From Cryptomeria japonica (Eukaryota > Streptophyta > Pinopsida > Cupressales > Cupressaceae), in assembly GCF_030272615.1 (NCBI RefSeq), contig NC_081414.1, forward strand, positions 311,624,164-311,688,163: a stretch of 64,000 bases of DNA, in the 5' to 3' direction. Positions 41,540 through 55,057 of this stretch are shown here, piece after piece; positions within the stretch are counted from its first letter, which is position 1, and each line of letters opens with the position of its first letter. A program made the translations under genes and the position numbers. Under the pieces are notes generated by a model that was given only the letters and a program-made list of their open reading frames with translations, was not told the DNA's origin and did no database searches.

Positions 41540-42525
41540 TCAAAGAAAACTGTGCTCCACCACCTCTGCTCGCTTCTGAGGGATTTGATGATGGACCAGC
41601 AACTGCCCATCAGCATCCAATGGAGCCTCTGACTTAATTGGGGTATGTTTTCTATGCACTTTAGCTCTTTCTGCTGGTCCCAGCTCCCGCACAAACTTCA
41701 CCACATCCCTCCACCCCTTTCTTGCATCCTCCATCTAAGCATCCACAGGTCGGAAAGTTGTCCAAACCACCAATGGCTGAAAATTGCCCATTTCCTCACC
41801 CAACCTCTGCCACGCTCCTTCCACCATTCTCAGACCTTTGCCAATCTCAGCCCGAGCCACCACATCCTCCAACCCTCCCGACCATTTAGGTCTGATAACT
41901 AATGTCGTCACCTGCAACACCTCTTCAGTCGAACTGCGCACCATCAGGGCCAACGCCACAAACAAAGATGAGATGTCCGGGTTTGTGCATGGTCGGCAGT
42001 CGGAAACCAGAAACTCTTCCCCCACCATCAAGCGCACATCCCTCCAAAACATTTCCCCATCAACCCTGAAAACATTCATCAAACGATTGCACAAAATTGA
42101 ACCACAGAATACAGGCATTTCTCCATCTGTAGACAGGTAGAAATTAGCTTCCATCCTTCCCCACTCTATCTTTTGCCACTTGCATTCACAAACAAAACCC
42201 AAACCAACCACTGCAAAGTGCCATAAAACCAAAAGGCAAGGCCCTAAAATAGCTAGTACCACAACAAGAAATAATTACTCCACATGTAACACCTCAAACC
42301 AAGCATCATCAACTGATCAGCCCACTCGATGCAAGCATCATCACTCCTATGCCACCCATACAACTTGTGACAAGATCGAATCACACGAGCCATGTGAAAC
42401 ATCACTTCCCTCCACTCCAAAATCAAGAACAAATCCCCAAAATCAAAATCACAACTCGGGCTCGCTTTTGCTTCCAAAACACACTCAACCAAATTCAAGA
42501 GGACACACATTCTGTAAATCCTCAA
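41540..42525 (-). pseudogene. Possible extra open region 3' of LINE RNase H
   Basis: Downstream of RNase H, frames 42525-42253 (90 residues), 42262-41735 (175 residues) and 41734-41540 (64 residues, same frame after one TAG) stay open for about 1 kb. Composition is protein-like, with WGRMEANFYLSTDGEMP and MEDARKGWRDVVKFVREL, but I recognise no domain. Plant L1 elements usually end soon after RNase H. It may be a third ORF or captured sequence, or a chance open 3' UTR. Confidence 0.35.
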
Positions 42526-45500
42526 ATAAATTAAAGTTTATATCCAAAGAACCATTAGCTCTGACATTCGAGAGCTTATCTGCCTCAACATTTGCTTCCC
42601 TGAGGACATGTGAAATCTTAAAATCATCAAACCCGCCCAGAAGGAGATTCATCCTTTTGATATGTTTGTTTAGATGCCAGGCCTCCATCCGACTCTTGGC
42701 AATCCCATTCAGCACAATCTGAGAATCCCCCTCAAGATGGAGTTTCTTCACTTCCAATCTCTTTGCCAAAAGAATGGCTTCTATAGCTGCTTGGCACTCT
42801 GCTTCATTATTCATCCCATCCACCAACCTCTTAGCTCCATAAGCTAGAACACTTCTACGCTCATCATGAGCAATGACCCCTACCCCAGAGGTCCCGGGGT
42901 TCTCCCTAGAGGCCCCATCAAAATTGACCTTGATCCATCCCTTCTCTGGCGGAACCGACTCCTAACTTTTTTCGCCCTTCCTGTGAGGATTAGCCCTCAA
43001 AATCCCATTAACAGGCCTAAACTTTATCAAAGGCCAACTCACCAAAATTCCAGCATCAAACTGAGTGAAGGGAGTCTTTGCCAGGTTAACCTGAGAAGCA
43101 ACATTAGTGACTAATTCTGAAATGGCCCTCTCCAGTCTAATCAGAAAATGATCCATAGCTTCTGCTTTATCCTCAAACAGTCTTCGGTTCTATTCTTTCC
43201 AAACTTCCCTCATTACAGTAGAAGGCAAAATCTTCCAGATAGCAGAAAAGACTGAGGACTTACACAAAGTTGGCCACTATTCCAGCTAATCGCGCAAGTT
43301 CCCTGCCATTGGTCCCTTCCAACTCAACCTTTGGAACCCAAAATGCCAAGCTTCCTGGGAAAAATCACAGTTCAGTAGGAGATGATCCACCTCTTCCTCC
43401 TCCTTCTTGCAAAACACACAATGGAAAGGGCCTACAAACCCCATTCTCTTCAGTCTATCTCCAGTCAGGAGCTTCTTGTTACCTGTCAGGCAAGAGAAGG
43501 CACCAACTTTCGATAAACACTCTTTACTCCAGCAAACCTTAACTTCCCAATCCATCTTCCTGCCTTTTGCTTCTAGCAGAGAATACCCCAATTTGACAGA
43601 ATAACTGCCACACTTAGCACCATACCATATTATTTCATCTTCCTCCCTAGAACACGTCACCGCTCTACTACCAAGGATATTCCTCAGTTGCCTTTCATCT
43701 GCCTCCTCCAGGTCCAGTTCATGGGGATCCTTCCAGTTCATATGCATACCCAATTCAGAAGGTTCTTGAGCCAGAAAATCAATCACCTTAGTTCCCCAAT
43801 GTTGAGCAATCTTAAGAATAATCCGCTGAGAGACCCCGGTATCCAGAGATGGGCAACCATCCCATGAATCCTGCTAGAAACTCACCCTATGTCCATCTCC
43901 AATCTGCCAAGTAAGGTGATTAGTAATCAAACTCCTGCAATTCACCAGAAAGTTCCACATAGTTGATCCTCTTGGGGGATTTTCAACCATGAGAATCCTC
44001 TCCCTGTCTCCACAATCCAAATACTTAGCTTGAAGAATAGGAACCCATCTCTGCTCCGGCTTGTTGTACATCTACCACACTAACTTTTCCCCCATAGCTT
44101 CATTAATTAACTTCTAGTCGCGAAGCCCTGCACCTCCTCCCCCTTTGGGTTTACACACTCTGTCCCATCCATCAACGGAATTTTGTCCTGATCTTGACTA
44201 CCGTTCCACATAAATTTTCTCATTTTCAATTGAATATTCTTAATGATCGTGCCTGGGAGTTTAAAACAATCCATAGAGAAAATCGGCATTGCCGAAATTA
44301 CTATCTTCAACATCAATAGGTGACCAGCCAAAGTGAGCCACTTACTTTTCCAACCCTCCATTTTTGCAATGCAACCATAAAGAAGCCCTTTCCAAATCTT
44401 CGCCTTACCTGCTCTAGTAAAGAGTGGCATTCCAAGGAATTTCCCAGGTACCTGACCAACTCTAATCTCAAAAAGTCTGGCTAAAGACCTCTATGACCCA
44501 GCTTCAGTATGGAAGAAAAAAATCTCTGATTTTTGCTAATTTATCTCCTACCCAGTAGCCCAACTAAATATGTCCAACACTTTTTTCATCACCGATGCTT
44601 CTTGCATGGAGGGAACACCAAAAAGACAAGTATCGTCAGCAAACTAGGAATGAGTTGTTGGTTCCACCCCACGAGCAATCTCAATACCTTTCCACAACCC
44701 CTGAGAACGCTTTCGAGCAATCAAGCGACCAAGAACTTCTACCAATAAAATGAAAAGAAAAGGGGATATGGGATCCCCTTGCTAAATACCCTGCAAGGTA
44801 GGAAAGAAACCTTGGGGACTGCCGTTAACTAAAACTGAAGCAAAAAACTGTGTAACCATGCTAGAAATTCACTTAATCCATGACTTACTAAACCCAAACT
44901 TGGCTAGCAAAGCCAAAAGGAAGGACCTGTCAAATCTATCATATGCTTTCCGAATATCTAGCTTAAGAATCATTCTTCTCTGTCTGCTCTTCATGGCCAT
45001 GTGGATTGCCTCATGAGCCACAATGACCCCATCCACTATATTCCTCCCCGAAGTAAAACCATTATGTTCATAAGAAATCAATTTGTCTAAAATCAACTTA
45101 AGCCTGTTAGTAGCAACTTTTGAGATGATTTTATAAATAGTGTTACACAGCGAGATCAGACAAAACTCCTCAAGGCCCTCCGGCTTGTCTTTCTTAGTAA
45201 TAAGCACCACCAAAGTACAATTGAATTCTTTCAAAATAAAACCCCTAGACCTTGACTCTTCAACCACATTCAACAGCTCATCACCAAGCAAATCCCAAAA
45301 GAACTAAAAGAAGAAAGCCTAGAAACCATCCGAGCCTAGCGCTTTATCCCCACCCAAACCAAAAACAACAACTTTTAATTCCTTCATAGAGACAGGATCC
45401 TCGAGCATCCTATTATCCTCCCTAGAGACTAAGGGAGGGATTACCTCCAAAAACTCTGCTTGCAAACTTAACTGGTCTGGCCCGCTCTTCCTCCATAGAT

Positions 45501-46724
45501 TCTCAAAAAAATCCACTACCTCATTGTTAATTCAAATAGGATCCTCCGTTAGGGTCCCATCCATGAGTCTCAGAGATAAAATTTTGTTGAGACATCTCTT
45601 AACCTTCACTGAACTATAAAAAAATTTGGTGTTTTGATCTCCAGCTTTAAGCCAATTCTCACGCAATTTTTGCTTCCAGAAAATCTCTTCCCTCTGCAGA
45701 ATTTCCCCATATCTATTAAGTAGGTCTTTCTCTGTGAGGAAATCCACTTTGTCCATACCTTCTGTCAAAACTTTCGAATTCAAAGCCCCCAACTCTCCTT
45801 CAATCTTGCCTTTTTCATCAAAGATATTTCCAAAAACATCCCTATTCCAAATTTTCAGTTTCTGTTTCACAAAGCTAAGCTTTTTAAAGAACTGATAGGC
45901 CAAGAATCCTTCCACTATAGGGGCCTCCTTCCACCAACAACACACCTGTTCTCTAAATCCCTACTCCTTAGCCACATCTTTTCCACCTTGAATGGACATT
46001 TGATCGGGACTCCATCCTTCTGCACAACCAGAGAGACCGAAAAGTGATCCGATCCAGAAATAGCTAAAATTTCTGGCTCAAAGACAAGGGGTGCCAAGTT
46101 CCATTCCCCTGCCAAAAAGAACCTATCAAGTTTCTCAGCAATGATGGAGAAACCCAACCGCCTATTGGTCCAAGTAAAATTCCCCCCTTTAGCAGCCACT
46201 TCATACAAGGCATTGGAATCCACAAAGGTCTGAAAAACATATTGAATCCTACACATCCTTCTCGTCCCTCCATGTTTATCAAAGTAGGAGAGAGTGGCAT
46301 TGAAATCCTCAACAACAATCATTAAGGTTGGCCTTACATCCTCTAGAAGCTTGGAAATTTCCTCCCAAAGAAGACACTTCTCCGCAATTTTAGTCAGACC
46401 ATAGATGTTGATTAGAAAGCATGAAAAGTTCAAAATCCTTGAATTAACCTTTACCATCTGCCAATGTCTAGAACTTGAGATATCTTCTACTTGCACAACC
46501 TGGGGGTTCCATAAGATGCCTAACCCTCCTAAAGCCCCCTTTGAATCCACAAAGAAACTAGACCACCTCTGTCTAACACCAAGAACTTTAGCCGCTTCTT
46601 TGCTACCTAACTTAGTTTCCTGAATGCAAATAACTTCCAGCTTTGCCTAATCAAAACCTCTTTTGATTAGACATCTCTTGTTAGGGGCATTGCATCCCTT
46701 GACATTTCAGGTAAGGAACTTCAT
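42486..46724 (-). pseudogene. LINE ORF2: endonuclease, reverse transcriptase, RNase H
   Basis: Starts at ATG 46724 with MKFLT then TGA for the Trp of the endonuclease motif, and NVKGCN. Endonuclease motifs CIQETKLGS, MIVVEDFNATLS and ISGSDHFS keep the catalytic Glu, Asp-Asn and Asp-His. The RT has LVVLITKKDKPEGLEEF, KLDIRKAYDRFD, QGDPISPFLF and FADD (about 44633-44645) with stops before both of the last two. A zinc-binding domain CVFCKKEEEEVDHLLLNC follows (about 43390-43460). RNase H has VNFDGASRENPGTSGVGVIA, NEAECQAAIEA, LEGDSQIVLNGI and REANVEADKLS. Two frameshifts and many TAG/TGA stops at former CAG/TGG codons. Nonfunctional. Confidence 0.88.
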
Positions 46725-46805
46725 TGTTGCCCAGGAGAGAACAGGTCTCTCCCGGATCTTAGAAGTCTAGTATGCCCCTTCATGTTACCTGCTTCCTCTA
46801 GCAAC

Positions 46806-48450
46806 TTCTACCTATTTTTCCTACCTCTCAAATTTCCTTTGGATGCCTTTGCAGGATTAGCTTTAGATTGTTTAATGGTCCAAAAATCTGCCTCCCCAAC
46901 CTTTGCATACAAACCTAGAGAATCATCAATCAGCCCATCTTCATCTTCTGACTCCACCTCCACTGCGTTTCCACAATCCACCTTTACCGGGGACATGTGG
47001 ATGTCTTTGAAACTGTTAACCTTTTCCTCTACAGCCCCTGTGTCAATGTCAAAGCTCAGGATCGCCGATGGGTTTCCCATCGAATCACCAACCGGTCCCT
47101 CCATCTCAGGCCCAGAATTGAAGAATAACAAGTGTTGGGAGGGAATCCCCCCTCCAGTTGTACCACCTCAGGGAAAAATCCCAGGGACTACCTTCAAGGT
47201 CGAGCCATTCATAGACATACGATCTCCCCTAAGCTCTTCTCCAGAAGCTGAAATCATGTGAGCCCCCTCCGCACTACCAACCAAAGGTGGAAAACAATCC
47301 AAGGAGATCTCCCCCAACGAGCCTTTCTCAAACGCAACAGTCTCACCAATAGAAGAACTGGAGGCCTTGGCTTGACCAACCAGCATGTCTTTCTAAGAAT
47401 TTTTAGAAGCCATCAACTCTTCAATCCTTCCCCCATCCACATCACTAAGTTGAAACATCCCATCCAGACTTTCAATTGGATCAAATATAGGGACCGACTC
47501 TGTAGGTAGGGTATCCAACACCTCCACTACACCATCCGTCCCTGCTAACAACTGGTCCTCCAAAGCTCTGTCTACCCTGCTCTTGCCCTTCTGACCTGCC
47601 TTTCAGTCGAGCTCCTCATTCCCCCATTCTTTGCAGGAATTGCATTTCACCATAATTTCCTTGACTTCAATCTCTTGCCTCCATAGTCCCTCTGGAGAAC
47701 GAATCTCAACAGTCTTGGGGAGCCCCGGGTGCAGTTTCCACATGATGCAAATACGGGCATACATACATGAGTCCAATTTGTCAATTGCTTCATCAGATAT
47801 GATGAATCTCCCTAATTTATCACCAATCTCCTTGAAGACTTCCTCCTTCCAGTATTCATGCGGTAGATTGTAAAGTCTAACCCAAACAAGGATCTCCTCA
47901 ATGGAGGCTTGTCTGGGATCAAATTTGGGGGTCCAATCCTTGATGTAAAACCCTATTCCCATCATCATGAAAGGCCCATCATTCATTGCCATATTTTTTT
48001 CCTCTTCTGACCCATCAATGATTAAGAAGAACCCATTAGTAAGGGTTTTAATCTCAAAGTGATTCCCCCACTCCTCATCAACCCATTTCCTTACCTTGGA
48101 AAAGGCAGGCCAGTCCCCTCTCCACTTCATGAAAAAATCTGTAGCTCGCAAAACTTGAACCGATTCCTTCCAAGCCACTGAGTCAATGCAGATATTGATA
48201 GTTCTCTTTTTAGATGTAACTAAAACCTCAACAGAGTTAGGGATCTTAGCTGGAACTAGAGTCTTCTTCCCCAACCTCTCTTCTTATTGTTTCTTGCTCC
48301 ACTTCGGTTGGTTCGGCAGCCAAGAAAACCCCCATTTATTTTTGTCTTGCTCAAAGGAGAATCTGGCTTCTCCAGCACTACCTCCATCTCTCCTCCTGTG
48401 ATCCACACCCTGCCATTGCCAATGGTTTGGATGCAGTGGAAACTAGGGCC
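46806..48450 (-). pseudogene. LINE ORF1 (DUF4283-type RNA-binding protein)
   Basis: The best part is 48274-47603: SVAWKESVQVLRATDFFMKW, ILVWVRLYNLPHEYWKEEVF, GDKLGRFIISDEAID and YARICIMWKL, the DUF4283 fold found in plant L1 ORF1 proteins, which bind the LINE RNA. It ends in a zinc knuckle start CNSCKEWGNEELD where the usual His is Asn and the last Cys is replaced by TGA (47605-47603). The same frame goes on to about 46808 with an acidic, Ser-rich tail broken by further stops. Upstream, one frame with KWGFSWLPNQPKWSKK leads in through a TAA, so the true start is unclear. Confidence 0.78.
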
Positions 48451-48543
48451 GCCTCAGATGCCTGAAACCATTCTCGCGATCGAAAATTGCCGCCTCCTGT
48501 AAACCCTAGCTTCCTCCTACACTCCATCTCCTAAACTAGAATT

Positions 48544-49790
48544 TTTAATTATGTTAATTCTTATTCTTCTCAATATTAATTTAATTTAATTTAATTAATA
48601 TTGTCACTATAGTCCAATGATTGATTTATTCAATAAATCAATTTTACTTCTTCTTCTAGGGCGTTTAAAATGAATTCTTCCCAATCCTCCCTTTTAATTA
48701 ATTAATCTCAATTAATTAATTAATTCTTTTGATTCCTACAAATCACCTTTTCCTAATCCATCATTAGTCTAATTAATTCTTCTAGAAACTCTCTTAATCC
48801 TACTTAGCATTATTCTTCAATTTTAAATTACCTCCACTCATTCTTTATCCTAGTCAAATCCTCCTGCAAATCCCACTTACTCCTAATCCTCACTTAATTC
48901 TTCTAAATCATCCCCCTAATCCCTTGATAATGCCTAATCCCCATGATTAGGCACAAAAGTCAACTATAGCTATTTATGGATAAATCCTCTTTGTCCCCCT
49001 CTCACCTTCCACCTTAAATGCTCCCCTTTTTTGGGTGAATGTGAGATTTTCAAAATCTCACATTCTCCCATGCTTCTCACATTCCCAAGGAATTTTAAAA
49101 TTCCTTTTCCCTTTTCCAATCCCCATGCACACAATATCTTAGGAATTTTTAATTCCATGTGCATCCCCCAAGGAATTTTTAATTCCTTTTATTCCTCTTA
49201 GGTGCATTGGGAACTCTTCCCCATGTACCTTGAGGAGGGTGGAGACAAGAAATGCCTTTATAGAAAATCTCTTGGTCTCCACCCCCCTTGTCATGTCATT
49301 GTCCCTTATTCCATGTGATCTCCTCTCTTCAAATACTAGCCCTCCATTCCTCTTCAATCTTGACCATCCATTTTCCTCTATTCAACTCTATAAATTGGGG
49401 TCTCCATCCCTTCACTTGATCATCCACAATCCAAGTAATCTTATGCTACTAGTTTGAGTTTATCCATCCATCAAGAGCATCCACATCATAGCCATATTTG
49501 CATCCATAATCCATATTTGAGCACTTATCCTTCACTCATATCCATCCCTTGTTGTGTAATCTGGAGAGCCATCCACATCTCACCATTGGACCAATTCAAA
49601 CAAGTCCATGCTTGGCTTCAAATAGTGTCCAAATCAGAGGAACAAGAGAGACTTCTCTCTTGCAAGGTATAAGTTAGTTAGTTTATTGCTTTTATTTGGC
49701 TTTTTATGCTTATTTGGATTTAAACTAACCTGCTAACCTTGCTTGAAGTTTCCCTTGGTTCAATACCTAGAAAGGAAACATACATAGATA
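48544..49790 (+). repeat. Element B 3' LTR, second part
   Basis: After the LINE, the LTR resumes with the second copy of the 19-bp target duplication. A TATA-like CTATAAATTGGGG sits near 49388. A downstream stretch with a CTAACCTGCTAACCTTG-like word resembles the end of C's LTR. The end, somewhere around 49730-49850, cannot be fixed because no second B LTR is in the window. Confidence 0.55.
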
Positions 49791-52700
49791 GCCTTGCATG
49801 AGCATAAGAATGTTATGGTGGAGGTTGAAATAAAAAGGTGTCTTGAGTCTCTATATTTGTGCTGGAATCAAATGAAACATAACAAGAGATCCTAACAAGA
49901 ATTTCGAAAAATTCTAATGAATAATCAACCTCTCAAATGTCATTAGTAATGTGCATATTTATAGTCCAAGAAGCTACTTGACTAGGGGAAATTTTTTTGG
50001 AGAAGATTGGAGAGATAATGGTAGAATATTGAAGAGATAATTTAGAGTTAAAAGGAGAGAGGATTAATCAAATGGATTGAAAGATCAATCAAGATTTGAA
50101 AGAAATCCCAATCACAATAGAAAATAGTGGAGAAATAAATAGGAATAACACAACTAGAAGTCTTCCAAACATGACAAGATCACCCCTTTAGGTATTTAAG
50201 TCACCCATTTTTGAGGGTTTATTTTTTATTTGACCCTTGATTTTCCTAAATGACCCTCTAATAAAAGGCACGAAAAATGTCTAAAAACATGTGTGAAGGT
50301 TGGGATATTGAAGTAAATCTTGAATAGGGTAGATGAGAGGATACAAAAGAAGGTTAAATTATCATTAAGCTAGAAAATATTGAGATAATGTGTCTTTAAC
50401 AACACATAGGCCATGGGATGGATCACCAAATCATCATTGGACTACTATCTCAACTAGTGGACACTTACATATTTTTACTCTCAGGTAAGTAGCTAACATT
50501 CCCAAATAATGGCATTGTAGGACCTACACTTACCTATACTTAGCTTGGTTGTTGTGCTACATCTCAACCTATATGAGAAACCAAATAGTCCCATGTGATA
50601 TAAGAATATAGAAATAAAAAATGAAGAATGACAAGAGAACTGACCGATTGCATAGTTTTAAAATATACTACCTTTGTCATATTGTCCTTTTAATTACCTA
50701 TAACTTGTAAAATGGATGTAAACAAACTAATTTCAATTAATACAATTATTAAGCTCAAAATTAAATGGGAATAGGAGGAAAAGACTATGCTCAATTAGTA
50801 TCACTTCACCTAGATGTTGTGACATTTATTTTCAATGACCTGTTATGACAATAAAAGAAATACTAAATGATGACAAAAATCTACACTACAAAAGAAAAAT
50901 TGAACAAAAAGAACCATTTTCACTCATGACAATAAAGTTGACCTTGAGGTCTTTAAGAGACCTATTTTATCTTTTTACTTGTCTCCTTTCATGGTATATT
51001 TGCATGCTTATGTGCACACTTTTTCTCTTTGCCTCCCTTTATAGTGCTTATACATCATTTATTTTAGCACTCATTTGTTATGACCTTGATTGATACCTAT
51101 TTATCATTTTCACCTTCTAAATTTGGTTACATGTTTATTTTATTTCTTGGGTTCATTTTGGCTTGTTTGACAATTTCCCTCTTATTCTTGTTTATATCCT
51201 TTTTATACCTATGCTTTATTTACCTTTACATTTTCCTACTTTACCTTATGACATCCTTATTCTCCTTTTGTTTACTCATTTTTTAGCCCTTGTTTAACAT
51301 TTTGGTTTCTCATCATGCCTTACTATTTTATATTAAATCCATTGTAATACATTCTCATACTTACTATGATGATTTGTTGATGTTTGTTCACATTTATTAT
51401 CATTTGTATGCTTATGAAATTTACCTTACATGATCATTAATTACTTTTCATGATCTCACATTGCATACCATGATTTTAGAACTTATGATATACCTTATAT
51501 TGACATATCACACTCCCAGATTTACATACCAAGCTTTCCTTGACATATCACACTTCTTACATTACATTTTAATCATATTGCCATATCACACTTGTAGTAT
51601 CACCACATTAGATTGGGGGCATTATTACTTCCCACCCTACATCTTATGCTTTCCTTACCATATCCTTATTTTAGAAGGTATTTTTCTTTCTAATTTTACA
51701 TCTTATGATGTCATTGCCCTATCAATATTTATCTTATTATATATGGGGCACACTGGACCTTCCCTATATAAATTTGAACTTCATTATGCTATTCTACTCA
51801 ATTAAAAGGAAACTAGCTTTACATGTACTTTAACAATCACACCATTACCTACATTGACATATTATAATATTAGAGTCATCTCAACATTTAAGGGTATCAT
51901 GATTTCTTCATTACATACGTCATTTGAATTAATTGCAACACCTTTTCATTTATGAGCTATAATTTCTTTACCTAACCACTATGCTTTTATTGGTACATCT
52001 TCATATCTAGGGGTGTCATGCCTTCCCACTTACACATTATGTTCCTATTACCACACTTTACTATAAGGAAATTGTAATTTTCCTCATCTGATGGTGAGGG
52101 AATGTGATTCACCAATCTAAACATGCAAACTAGGAATCAAACCCATTCACACCAACATTTAGTGGGGAAATAACCAATAGGCCAAACAAAAAACCCTTTA
52201 AAGAGTTGAGCACAACAAATTGATTTTTTACTTGTTGAGATGCAGATGCAATTGGATAAGGTGGAATTATAAAATGTAGGAACTAGGGATAATGATGCAA
52301 AATTGGAAGTAATTAGCATAAATAGTAAGATACAAATCATATATGTAGACTCTGAGTACATATTTGGAAACAAGGAATAAAAAGGAATTTGACTCTGCAA
52401 TTTGAACTTGAAAGTGTTGGACTTGGTTAGACTATGTCAATAGGTGTCACTATCCCCAAGGTGTTTTTTGCAGATATTAGAAATAAATTTGGGATCAAGA
52501 TGTTGCTCTGAGGATTTTCTTGAAATTTTGTTGAAAAAGTGTTGGATACTAGGAATAGTTGTCATTGTGTAGGTTTTTTTGCTTTTCAAAATATGGTTCT
52601 CTTTGTCTCATTTTTCACTTTCTAAATCTATAATCCTTCTCTACTAAATTTGAAAGCTACATGCATAAGACAAGAAAAATGGTGTTGGGTTGATAGGGGT

Positions 52701-53820
52701 TTGCCTAGGTCAAACCTCAGATTTAGAATTAGCCCTATAATGAAGAATAAATGTAAAAGAGAGCTTGCCCTTGTAGGGTAGAGACTTGATTCGGAATAAA
52801 ATGTTAAATTGAAATGATATAACTTCATTCATGAATCTCTCTTACTTTGAAGTCAATGACTTTACCCCAATACACTTTCATCTTACACTATTATACTCAC
52901 ATTCCTTAATCACGTATTAAGAAATCACATTATCACATTTTGGGGCATTTGAAATTATGCCTTCCCTATTGTAATTGTATATCCCCATATGATTGAATCA
53001 TGTTATAAGGTACATTGGAGAGCTACCAACCTATCAACTACATGACATAGATTGGCACCTTCATCACCATTAGGGACATATCACCTCACCTATATATATG
53101 TTTATCATGCTCTTGGATGCCACATTGGGGACATATGCAATTCTAGTGTCTTCGATACTTACACAAGTGTTATAAAACACTAAGGGCCACACCACCACTT
53201 CTTATTTACACATGTTATCATCAACATTATTATCCCTTACTATGATCTCTAGCTTGTGATTTTACCACACATAATATGAGACATTTAAATATTTGTTATA
53301 TACTATATTTTCATAATTATAATTTTAAATGATTATATGCTTACATTTATATTTCATGTACTATTTTACCTTTTATACAATTCCTTGTATCGTAGGGATG
53401 CAACCAATTATACAGGGCATATTTGATTCGTAACACTCTCACATCAATATTTATAGATAATTAAAAATGATTATAGAAACTCATAATAAGTATGTGGTAT
53501 GCCTTGTCACTCATTGGTCACCAAGTAAGATGAATCATCACTTTTCATATAGGAAAAACTTCTCTAACCACCTTTCTCTCTTCATTACAACTGCTGACAA
53601 TTATATTAAGTATGCACTTGCTCATACTTTATACATATGTCACATATGCAACTTCATGAATCTTTTTTCTCTATTTTGTAGGTTCCCATGGAGAGTTCAT
53701 GACAAATGATGAAACCTACATGATCACATCTTGAAAGGTCCATTACTTTTCATGGACCATTGTTGTATCCTTCTATTTTTGAATATTTACTTTACATGCA
53801 TGTTTATGAGTGATACATAT
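49791..53820. other. AT-rich stretch without recognisable genes
   Basis: No domain, RNA gene or terminal repeat found. Open frames (for example 50845-51286 and 51461-51805) are hydrophobic products of T-rich sequence. Short recurring words such as CATATCACACTT (51500-51600) and TTGGGGGCATTATTA (near 51613) resemble noncoding parts of LTR elements, so this is probably very decayed repeat DNA. Confidence 0.5.
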
Positions 53821-54831
53821 TGTAGCGTCGTAAATTGTACACACTCGCTAGGGTGGTACAATTTCACACCTAGTTTAGCACCCGCCTTAGTGCATTTTAC
53901 ATTCTGCATTGCATTTCTCCTTTAGCACTTAATTAATCAAATTAATTAGGTCTAAGGTCCTATTTCATCATTCTCTACATCATAAAGTTGGGCCCTTTCA
54001 CTAAAGCGCGCCCTTCGCATTTTATTCCTCCAATACATCACTCAACCAAAAACCCTAATTAAGTCCTATTTCGAACTTGGGGGCTTGGTTTCGGGGTCAA
54101 AACATCTCAAAATCACCTGTAACTTCAGGATTCTCTCTAAAATCATCATATCCGACGGCCCTGAAAATTTGGTGAAAAGTTGTCGGGACCGTGGCGCCCG
54201 AAGTGCACATGGTCCCGGACATTTTTCCCAAAATTTTAGGAGCATGATCCAATCATAAAATAAAGCTTAACCCCAAGAAATTGGCGAGATATTCAATCTC
54301 TAGGTCGGCCAAAAGACGAAATTGCAACCTAGGGTTTCATACATAAGAGCTCTCTTTCTTCATTTGAAGGGATGGGAATTTTGTTTTCAGGAACTTCATA
54401 TGCAGCAAAAGAGAAGATCTTTGAAGACTTCAACATCTTACAACATCCTTCTATCAAGCATCTATCAAATTCATTTATCCACTTAGGGCTTGGAAGACAT
54501 TGAAGAACAATAGGAGATTACCGACTGAAGATTGGCTTGTACCCCTCCCTTGAGGGTTGGGTATGATTTCATGATTGTTTTCATGTCTTTACATAAGCTT
54601 CAATACATCATTTATTCATGCTTTAGATCACTTTGCATCTTGATTTAGAGCATTTACGTTATCATTTACAAGCAATTAGGGTTTACTTTCTAGGTTGCTC
54701 TAGTTTGCTTTCTTGCATTTTAGGACCTTGCACACACACTAGGTCTGCACACACAATACATTTTACAAAACAACTTGGCTATTCGTGGAGGTGGAAATCA
54801 CCGAAGCGGGGGTTTGACTAAGGCAAAACCC

Positions 54832-54838
54832 TATATAG
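54832..54838 (+). promoter_or_regulatory. TATA box in the LTR of E
   Basis: CCCTATATAGCCGCCC context, about 650 bp before the LTR end, followed by GC-rich sequence. Likely LTR promoter by position. Confidence 0.5.
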
Positions 54839-54966
54839 CCGCCCATACACCCTTTTTCAGATATCATTGCAGGTTTCGGGATTCAGACGACACCGCGGGA
54901 TACAGATCCGGAGAGAGAAGGTCGAGACAGCACTCCGTATCAAATTGCAGAGTAGAAGACTGGGAT

Positions 54967-55057
54967 AGGGGCGCTGGGCGCCCTGGTCCTGCCAGGACAG
55001 GGGCACTGGGTGCCCTGGTCCCTGGGACAGAGGCGCTGGGCGCCCTGGTCCTCCGGA
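54967..55057 (+). repeat. Three GGGCGCTGGGCGCCCTGGTCC repeats in the transcribed LTR of E
   Basis: Three imperfect ~31-bp units with core GGCGCTGGGCGCCCTGGTCC and spacer (T)GCCAGGACAG-like. GGGCGCC and CCAGG words make each unit self-complementary, so the RNA would fold into hairpins. Confidence 0.8.

Larger units (their letters stand above)
41231..48543 (-). mobile_element. L1-type LINE with RNase H, inserted in the 3' LTR of B
   Basis: The minus-strand order is 5' region, ORF1 with a DUF4283-type domain, endonuclease, reverse transcriptase, reverse-transcriptase zinc-binding domain, RNase H, a further open region, and a short A-rich 3' end next to 41231. A 19-bp duplication TTTAATTATGTTAATTCTT flanks it at 41212-41230 and 48544-48562. 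Length is about 7.3 kb, so it seems full-length, but stops and frameshifts make it dead. Confidence 0.92.
11059..49790 (+). mobile_element. Element B: old Tat-type Ty3/gypsy element, interrupted by A, C and a LINE
   Basis: Parts of B are 11059-15504 (gag, protease, RT), 34380-41230 (RNase H, integrase, 3' region, antisense PMD gene, start of 3' LTR) and 48544 to about 49790 (rest of 3' LTR). Its 5' LTR and gag start lie left of element A, outside the window. Many in-frame stops and several frameshifts mark it as the oldest layer. Removing element C and one CTATA copy restores an uninterrupted RNase H reading frame, which proves that the two halves belong together. The right end is not resolved to the base. 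Confidence 0.88.

Noticed and set aside
50845-51805. Hydrophobic frames resembling membrane proteins
   Set aside because: T-rich low-complexity DNA always gives Leu/Phe/Ile-rich frames; no start context, homology or conserved motif.
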